Notes under the pieces: model-generated
Databases searched by the model: none
The model's input: only the letters and a program-made list of their open reading frames with translations
Told to the model about the DNA's origin: nothing
Origin: Caenorhabditis remanei
Taxonomy: Eukaryota > Nematoda > Chromadorea > Rhabditida > Rhabditidae
Assembly: GCF_010183535.1 (NCBI RefSeq)
Contig: NC_071328.1
Span: 4,712,001 to 4,776,000, forward strand
Direction: 5' to 3'
DNA: 64,000 bases
Shown here: positions 56,701 through 64,000 of the stretch, one piece after another
How the letters are laid out: each line of letters starts with the position of its first letter
Numbering within the stretch: position 1 is the first letter of the stretch
Position numbers and translations under genes: made by a program

Positions 56701-59700
56701 TTCTAGGTTTAAAAAAGTCCTGTTTTTAGGAATTTCAATTATAATTTTGTTGATTTCTAACCCGGGAGGATTCAAACCCGCGTCTACTGAAGTAAACCTC
56801 AGCCCGGATAGTATAGACTATTACAGCGCCATGCTCGATCAGTCTAACCGGAACCGACACAGATAAGAATGGTGGGGGAAGTTAATTTCATAAAAAGTAC
56901 CCTGTTTTTAGGAATTTTAATTATAAGTTTCTTGATTTCTAGGTTTAAAAAAGTCCTGTTTTTAGGAATTTCAATTATAATTTTGTTGATTTCTAACCCG
57001 GGAGGATTCAAACCCGCGTCTACTGAAGTAAACCTCAGCCCGGATAGTATAGACTATTACAGCGCCATGCTCGATCAGTCTAACCGGAACCGACACAGAT
57101 AAGAATGGTGGGGGAAGTTAATTTCATAAAAAGTACCCTGTTTTTAGGAATTTCAATTATAATTTTCTTGATTTCTAGGTTTAAAAAAGTCCTGGTTTTA
57201 GGAATTTCAATTATAATTTTCTTGATTTTTAGATTTAGAAAACTCCTGTTTTTAGGAATTTCAATTATAATTTTGTTGATTTCTAACCCGGGAGGATTCA
57301 AACCCGCGTCTACTGAAGTAAACCTCAGCCCGGATAGTATAGACTATTACAGCGCCATGCTCGATCAGTCTAACCGGAACCGACACAGATAAGAATGGTG
57401 GGGGAAGTTAATTTCATAAAAAGTACCCTGTTTTTAGGAATTTTAATTATAAGTTTCTTGATTTTTAGATTTAGAAAACTCCTGTTTTTAGGAATTTCAA
57501 TTATAATTTTGTTGATTTCTAACCCGGGAGGATTCAAACCCGCGTCTACTGAAGTAAACCTCAGCCCGGATAGTATAGACTATTACAGCGCCATGCTCGA
57601 TCAGTCTAACCGGAACCGACACAGATAAGAATGGTGGGGGAAGTTAATTTCATAAAAAGTACCCTGTTTTTAGGAATTTTAATTATAAGTTTCTTGATTT
57701 TTAGATTTAGAAAACTCCTGTTTTTAGGAATTTCAATTATAATTTTCTTGATTTTTAGATTTAGAAAACTCCTGTTTTTAGGAATTTCAATTATAAGTTT
57801 CTTGATTTTTAGATTTAGAAAACTCCTGTTTTTAGGAATTTCAATTATAATTTTGTTGATTTCTAACCCGGGAGGATTCAAACCCGCGTCTACTGAAGTA
57901 AACCTCAGCCCGGATAGTATAGACTATTACAGCGCCATGCTCGATCAGTCTAACCGGAACCGACACAGATAAGAATGGTGGGGGAAGTTAATTTCATAAA
58001 AAGTACCCTGTTTTTAGGAATTTCATTCATGATTTTCTTGATTTTTAGATTTGGAAAACTCCTGTTTTTAGGAATTTCAATTATAATTTTCTTGATTTCT
58101 AGGTTTAAAAAAGTCCTGTTTTTAGGAATTTCAATTATAATTTTGTTGATTTCTAACCCGGGAGGATTCAAACCCGCGTCTACTGAAGTAAACCTCAGCC
58201 CGGATAGTATAGACTATTACAGCGCCATGCTCGATCAGTCTAACCGGAACCGACACAGATAAGAATGGTGGGGGAAGTTAATTTCATAAAAAGTACCCTG
58301 TTTTTAGGAATTTCATTCATGATTTTCTTGATTTTTAGATTTAGAAAACTCCTGTTTTTAGGAATTTCAATTATAATTTTCTTGATTTCTAGGTTTAAAA
58401 AAGTCCTGTTTTTAGGAATTTCAATTATAATTTTCTTGATTTCTAACCCGGGAGGATTCAAACCCGCGTCTACTGAAGTAAACCTCAGCCCGGATAGTAT
58501 AGACTATTACAGCGCCATGCTCGATCAGTCTAACCGGAACCGACACAGATAAGAATGGTGGGGGAAGTTAATTTCATAAAAAGTACCCTGTTTTTAGGAA
58601 TTTCATTCATGATTTTCTTGATTTTTAGATTTAGAAAACTCCTGTTTTTAGGAATTTCAATTATAATTTTCTTGATTTCTAGGTTTAAAAAAGTCCTGTT
58701 TTTAGGAATTTCAATTATAATTTTCTTGATTTCTAGGTTTAAAAAAGTCCTGTTTTTAGGAATTTCAATTATAATTTTGTTGATTTCTAACCCGGGAGGA
58801 TTCAAACCCGCGTCTACTGAAGTAAACCTCAGCCCGGATAGTATAGACTATTACAGCGCCATGCTCGATCAGTCTAACCGGAACCGACACAGATAAGAAT
58901 GGTGGGGGAAGTTAATTTCATAAAAAGTACCCTGTTTTTAGGAATTTCATTCATGATTTTCTTGATTTCTAGGTTTAGAAAACTCCTGTTTTTAGGAATT
59001 TCAATTATAATTTTCTTAATTTCTAGATTTAGAAAAGCCCTGTTTTTAGGAATTTCAATTATAATTTAGTTGATTTCTAGGTTTAGAAAACTCCTGTTTT
59101 TAGGAATTTCAATTATAATTTTCTTAATTTCTAGATTTAGAAAAGTCCTGTTTTTAGGAATTTCAATTATAATTTTCTTGATTTCTAGGTTTAAAAAAGT
59201 CCTGTTTTTAGGAATTTCAATTATAATTTTCTTGATTTCTAACCCGGGAGGATTCAAACCCGCGTCTACTGAAGTAAACCTCAGCCCGGATAGTATAGAC
59301 TATTACAGCGCCATGCTCGATCAGTCTAACCGGAACCGACACAGATAAGAATGGTGGGGGAAGTTAATTTCATAAAAAGTACCCTGTTTTTAGGAATTTC
59401 ATTCATGATTTTCTTGATTTTTAGATTTAGAAAACTCCTGTTTTTAGGAATTTCAATTATAATTTTCTTGATTTCTAGGTTTAAAAAAGTCCTGTTTTTA
59501 GGAATTTCAATTATAATTTTCTTGATTTCTAGGTTTAAAAAAGTCCTGTTTTTAGGAATTTCAATTATAATTTTGTTGATTTCTAACCCGGGAGGATTCA
59601 AACCCGCGTCTACTGAAGTAAACCTCAGCCCGGATAGTATAGACTATTACAGCGCCATGCTCGATCAGTCTAACCGGAACCGACACAGATAAGAATGGTG

Positions 59701-62700
59701 GGGGAAGTTAATTTCATAAAAAGTACCCTGTTTTTAGGAATTTCATTCATGATTTTCTTGATTTCTAGGTTTAGAAAACTCCTGTTTTTAGGAATTTCAA
59801 TTATAATTTTCTTAATTTCTAGATTTAGAAAACTCCTGTTTTTAGGAATTTCAATTATAATTTTCTTGATTTCTAGGTTTAAAAAAGTCCTGTTTTTAGG
59901 AATTTCAATTATAAGTTTCTTGATTTTTAGATTTAGAAAACTCCTGTTTTTAGGAATTTCAATTATAATTTTGTTGATTTCTAACCCGGGAGGATTCAAA
60001 CCCGCGTCTACTGAAGTAAACCTCAGCCCGGATAGTATAGACTATTACAGCGCCATGCTCGATCAGTCTAACCGGAACCGACACAGATAAGAATGGTGGG
60101 GGAAGTTAATTTCATAAAAAGTACCCTGTTTTTAGGAATTTCATTCATGATTTTCTTGATTTTTAGATTTGGAAAACTCCTGTTTTTAGGAATTTCAATT
60201 ATAATTTTCTTGATTTCTAGGTTTAAAAAAGTCCTGTTTTTAGGAATTTCAATTATAATTTTGTTGATTTCTAACCCGGGAGGATTCAAACCCGCGTCTA
60301 CTGAAGTAAACCTCAGCCCGGATAGTATAGACTATTACAGCGCCATGCTCGATCAGTCTAACCGGAACCGACACAGATAAGAATGGTGGGGGAAGTTAAT
60401 TTCATAAAAAGTACCCTGTTTTTAGGAATTTCATTCATGATTTTCTTGATTTTTAGATTTAGAAAACTCCTGTTTTTAGGAATTTCAATTATAATTTTCT
60501 TGATTTCTAGGTTTAAAAAAGTCCTGTTTTTAGGAATTTCAATTATAATTTTCTTGATTTCTAACCCGGGAGGATTCAAACCCGCGTCTACTGAAGTAAA
60601 CCTCAGCCCGGATAGTATAGACTATTACAGCGCCATGCTCGATCAGTCTAACCGGAACCGACACAGATAAGAATGGTGGGGGAAGTTAATTTCATAAAAA
60701 GTACCCTGTTTTTAGGAATTTCATTCATGATTTTCTTGATTTTTAGATTTAGAAAACTCCTGTTTTTAGGAATTTCAATTATAATTTTCTTGATTTCTAG
60801 GTTTAAAAAAGTCCTGTTTTTAGGAATTTCAATTATAATTTTCTTGATTTCTAACCCGGGAGGATTCAAACCCGCGTCTACTGAAGTAAACCTCAGCCCG
60901 GATAGTATAGACTATTACAGCGCCATGCTCGATCAGTCTAACCGGAACCGACACAGATAAGAATGGTGGGGGAAGTTAATTTCATAAAAAGTACCCTGTT
61001 TTTAGGAATTTCATTCATGATTTTCTTGATTTTTAGATTTAGAAAACTCCTGTTTTTAGGAATTTTAATTATAATTTTCTTGATTTCTAGGTTTAAAAAA
61101 GTCCTGTTTTTAGGAATTTCAATTATAATTTTCTTGATTTCTAGGTTTAGAAAACTCCTGTTTTTAGGAATTTCAATTATAATTTTCTTGATTTCTATCC
61201 CGGGAGGATTCAAACCCGCGTCTACTGAAGTAAACCTCAGCCCGGATAGTATAGACTATTACAGCGCCATGCTCGATCAGTCTAACCGGAACCGACACAG
61301 ATAAGAATGGTGGGGGAAGTTAATTTCATAAAAAGTACCCTGTTTTTAGGAATTTCATTCATGATTTTCTTGATTTTTAGATTTAGAAAACTCCTGTTTT
61401 TAGGAATTTCAATTATAATTTTCTTGATTTCTAGGTTTAAAAAAGTCCTGTTTTTAGGAATTTCAATTATAATTTTCTTGATTTCTAGGTTTAGAAAACT
61501 CCTGTTTTTAGGAATTTCAATTATAATTTTCTTGATTTCTAACCCGGGAGGATTCAAACCCGCGTCTACTGAAGTAAACCTCAGCCCGGATAGTATAGAC
61601 TATTACAGCGCCATGCTCGATCAGTCTAACCGGAACCGACACAGATAAGAATGGTGGGGGAAGTTAATTTCATAAAAGTACCCTGTTTTTAGGAATTTCA
61701 TTCATGATTTTCTTGATTTTTAGATTTAGAAAACTCCTGTTTTTAGGAATTTCAATTATAATTTTCTTGATTTCTAGGTTTAAAAAAGTCCTGTTTTTAG
61801 GAATTTCAATTATAATTTTCTTGATTTCTAACCCGGGAGGATTCAAACCCGCGTCTACTGAAGTAAACCTCAGCCCGGATAGTATAGACTATTACAGCGC
61901 CATGCTCGATCAGTCTAACCGGAACCGACACAGATAAGAATGGTGGGGGAAGTTAATTTCATAAAAAGTACCCTGTTTTTAGGAATTTCATTCATGATTT
62001 TCTTGATTTTTAGATTTAGAAAACTCCTGTTTTTAGGAATTTCAATTATAATTTTCTTGATTTCTAGGTTTAAAAAAGTCCTGTTTTTAGGAATTTCAAT
62101 TATAATTTTCTTGATTTCTAGGTTTAAAAAAGTCCTGTTTTTAGGAATTTCAATTATAATTTTGTTGATTTCTAGGTTTAGAAAACTCCTGTTTTTAGGA
62201 ATTTCAATTATAATTTTCTTGATTTCTAGGTTTAGAAAACTCCTGTTTTTAGGAATTTCAATTATAATTTTCTTGATTTCTAGGTTTAAAAAAGTCCTGT
62301 TTTTAGGAATTTCAATTATAATTTTCTTGATTTCTAGGTTTAAAAAAGTCCTGTTTTTAGGAATTTCAATTATAATTTTCTTGATTTCTAACCCGGGAGG
62401 ATTCAAACCCGCGTCTACTGAAGTAAACCTCAGCCCGGATAGTATAGACTATTACAGCGCCATGCTCGATCAGTCTAACCGGAACCGACACAGATAAGAA
62501 TGGTGGGGGAAGTTAATTTCATAAAAAGTACCCTGTTTTTAGGAATTTTAATTATAATTTTCTTGATTTCTAGGTTTAAAAAAGTCCTGTTTTTAGGAAT
62601 TTCAATTATAATTTTCTTGATTTCTAGGTTTAGAAAACTCCTGTTTTTAGGAATTTCAATTATAATTTTCTTGATTTCTAGGTTTAGAAAACTCCTGTTT

Positions 62701-63812
62701 TTAGGAATTTCAATTATAATTTTCTTGATTTCTAGGTTTAAAAAAGTCCTGTTTTTAGGAATTTCAATTATAATTTTCTTGATTTCTAGGTTTAAAAAAG
62801 TCCTGTTTTTAGGAATTTCAATTATAATTTTCTTGATTTCTAACCCGGGAGGATTCAAACCCGCGTCTACTGAAGTAAACCTCAGCCCGGATAGTATAGA
62901 CTATTACAGCGCCATGCTCGATCAGTCTAACCGGAACCGACACAGATAAGAATGGTGGGGGAAGTTAATTTCATAAAAAGTACCCTGTTTTTAGGAATTT
63001 CATTCATGATTTTCTTGATTTTTAGATTTAGAAAACTCCTGTTTTTAGGAATTTCAATTATAATTTTCTTGATTTCTAGGTTTAAAAAAGTCCTGTTTTT
63101 AGGAATTTCAATTATAATTTTCTTGATTTCTAGGTTTAGAAAACTCCTGTTTTTAGGAATTTCAATTATAATTTTCTTGATTTCTAGGTTTAGAAAACTC
63201 CTGTTTTTAGGAATTTCAATTATAATTTTCTTGATTTCTAGGTTTAAAAAAGTCCTGTTTTTAGGAATTTCAATTATAATTTTCTTGATTTCTAGGTTTA
63301 AAAAAGTCCTGTTTTTAGGAATTTCAATTATAATTTTCTTGATTTCTAACCCGGGAGGATTCAAACCCGCGTCTACTGAAGTAAACCTCAGCCCGGATAG
63401 TATAGACTATTACAGCGCCATGCTCGATCAGTCTAACCGGAACCGACACAGATAAGAATGGTGGGGGAAGTTAATTTCATAAAAAGTACCCTGTTTTTAG
63501 GAATTTCATTCATGATTTTCTTGATTTTTAGATTTAGAAAACTCCTGTTTTTAGGAATTTCAATTATAATTTTCTTGATTTCTAGGTTTAAAAAAGTCCT
63601 GTTTTTAGGAATTTCAATTATAATTTTCTTGATTTCTAGGTTTAGAAAACTCCTGTTTTTAGGAATTTCAATTATAATTTTCTTGATTTCTAACCCGGGA
63701 GGATTCAAACCCGCGTCTACTGAAGTAAACCTCAGCCCGGATAGTATAGACTATTACAGCGCCATGCTCGATCAGTCTAACCGGAACCGACACAGATAAG
63801 AATGTTGGGGGA
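38751..63812. repeat. 25-kb hierarchical satellite array, 86 units with nested 54-bp subrepeats
   Basis: The same block recurs without interruption. Its constant part runs from CCCGGGAGGATTCAAACCCG through GATAGTATAGACTATTACAG and AACCGGAACCGACACAGATA to GGTGGGGGAAGTTAATTTC and AAAGTACC. This is followed by a variable number of 54-bp subrepeats (CTGTTTTTAGGAATTTCAAT, then TATAATTTTCTTGATTT, then a short TAGGTTTAAAAAAGTC or TAGATTTAGAAAACTC variant). Unit lengths are 182 plus 54n: 236 (n=1), 290 (n=2), 344, 398, 452, 506 and 560 (n=7), with occasional 1-2 base indels. I counted 86 constant blocks. Both strands stay open for long stretches because 54 is a multiple of three; the predicted peptides are repeat translations, not genes. 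Borders at both ends are sharp. Confidence 0.95.
38949..39012 (-). promoter_or_regulatory. tRNA-like Pol III box pair in the satellite constant region (first of 86 copies)
   Basis: On the minus strand GGTTTGAATCC (38949-38959) matches the B-box consensus GGTTCGANTCC at 10 of 11 positions. Fifty-three nt upstream TGGCGCTGTAA (39002-39012) weakly resembles an A-box. The spacing fits a class II tRNA. Between them ATAGTCTATACTAT and CTGAGGTTTACTTCAG can form small stems. No acceptor stem pairs, so this is not a working tRNA gene; it may derive from a tRNA or a tRNA-type SINE. The same sequence recurs in every unit. Confidence 0.4.
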
Positions 63813-64000
63813 TGTCAAAGTTAAGAGCGATTAAGTATCTCGATTCTAGGGTTTTCAACTTACGTCTATCAAGTTGTCATTTGATTCGTCTTGATCCATT
63901 ACTTTCTTGTCCACCGTTTCTTGCACTCGGCCATTTCTTATCTATCAAGCCGGTCGACTTGCTCTTCATGCTCTGTACTGTAGCACTGAAAAAGAAAACA
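63813..64000. other. unique flank right of the satellite
   Basis: After the last AACCGACACAGATAAGAATG the sequence reads TTGGGGGATGTCAAAG and becomes unique. No gene can be seen in the remaining bases. Confidence 0.5.

Noticed and set aside
39050..63799. Dozens of open frames on both strands of the satellite, such as those starting MVGEVNF (plus) and MNPPGLE (minus)
   Set aside because: They are translations of the repeat. The 54-bp period keeps any open frame open, both strands are open at once, and 1-base indels break them freely, so there is no sign of selection on a protein.
38751..63812. Satellite as a CRISPR-like array
   Set aside because: The spaces between constant blocks are themselves repeats of one 54-bp sequence, not unique spacers, and the setting is a nematode genome.

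Overview
The window looks like nuclear DNA of a Caenorhabditis-type nematode. Introns are short and AT-rich with TTTTCAG-type acceptors. It carries a chitinase-like (CHIL/GH18) membrane gene, a cluster of serpentine chemoreceptor-like genes and pseudogenes, an F-box-associated (FBA_2-like) gene, several nematode MITEs, and a long hierarchical satellite. No bacterial or viral gene set is present. I assign no species.

Layout. 1-4467 holds no supported gene. 4468-6154 (minus) is a five-exon chitinase-like gene of 498 aa with an N-terminal membrane anchor and a degenerate GH18 active site. About 6733-21150 is a large inverted duplication with arms of about 6 kb. Each arm carries one two-exon coiled-coil gene (A at 6761-7629 minus; A' at 20237-21117 plus) and one single-exon coiled-coil gene (B at 11901-12701 plus; B' at 14896-15693 minus), giving the order A< B> <B' A'>. 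B and B' are almost identical, while A and A' are strongly diverged. The 2.1-kb spacer between the arms holds a 450-bp hAT-type MITE and a broken DDE transposase gene. The left arm has gained a short LTR retrotransposon (8458-10017) whose empty site survives in the right arm at 17905-17909. The right arm has gained about 1.3 kb of internally duplicated noncoding sequence.

22206-28953 is a tandem family of minus-strand seven-helix receptor genes with the same four-exon structure: one apparently intact (22206-23413), one with three lesions in its first coding segment (23801-25005), one relic split by a TA-target MITE (26134-27530), and one lacking the first helix (27853-28953). A LINE-type reverse transcriptase relic lies between them. 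29253-30592 is an F-box-associated gene with a likely frameshift, and 32205-33377 is a three-exon seven-helix protein of 285 aa that I cannot assign to a family. 33.4-38.7 kb is repeat-rich with no gene.

38751 to about 63812 is a continuous tandem array of 86 units. Each unit has about 182 bp of nearly constant sequence plus one to seven copies of a 54-bp subrepeat. The constant part carries, on the minus strand, a near-consensus RNA polymerase III B-box and a weak A-box-like element at class II tRNA spacing. Subrepeat number rises sharply toward the right end. Together with the inverted duplication, this array is the least ordinary part of the window. The last 185 bases are unique sequence.
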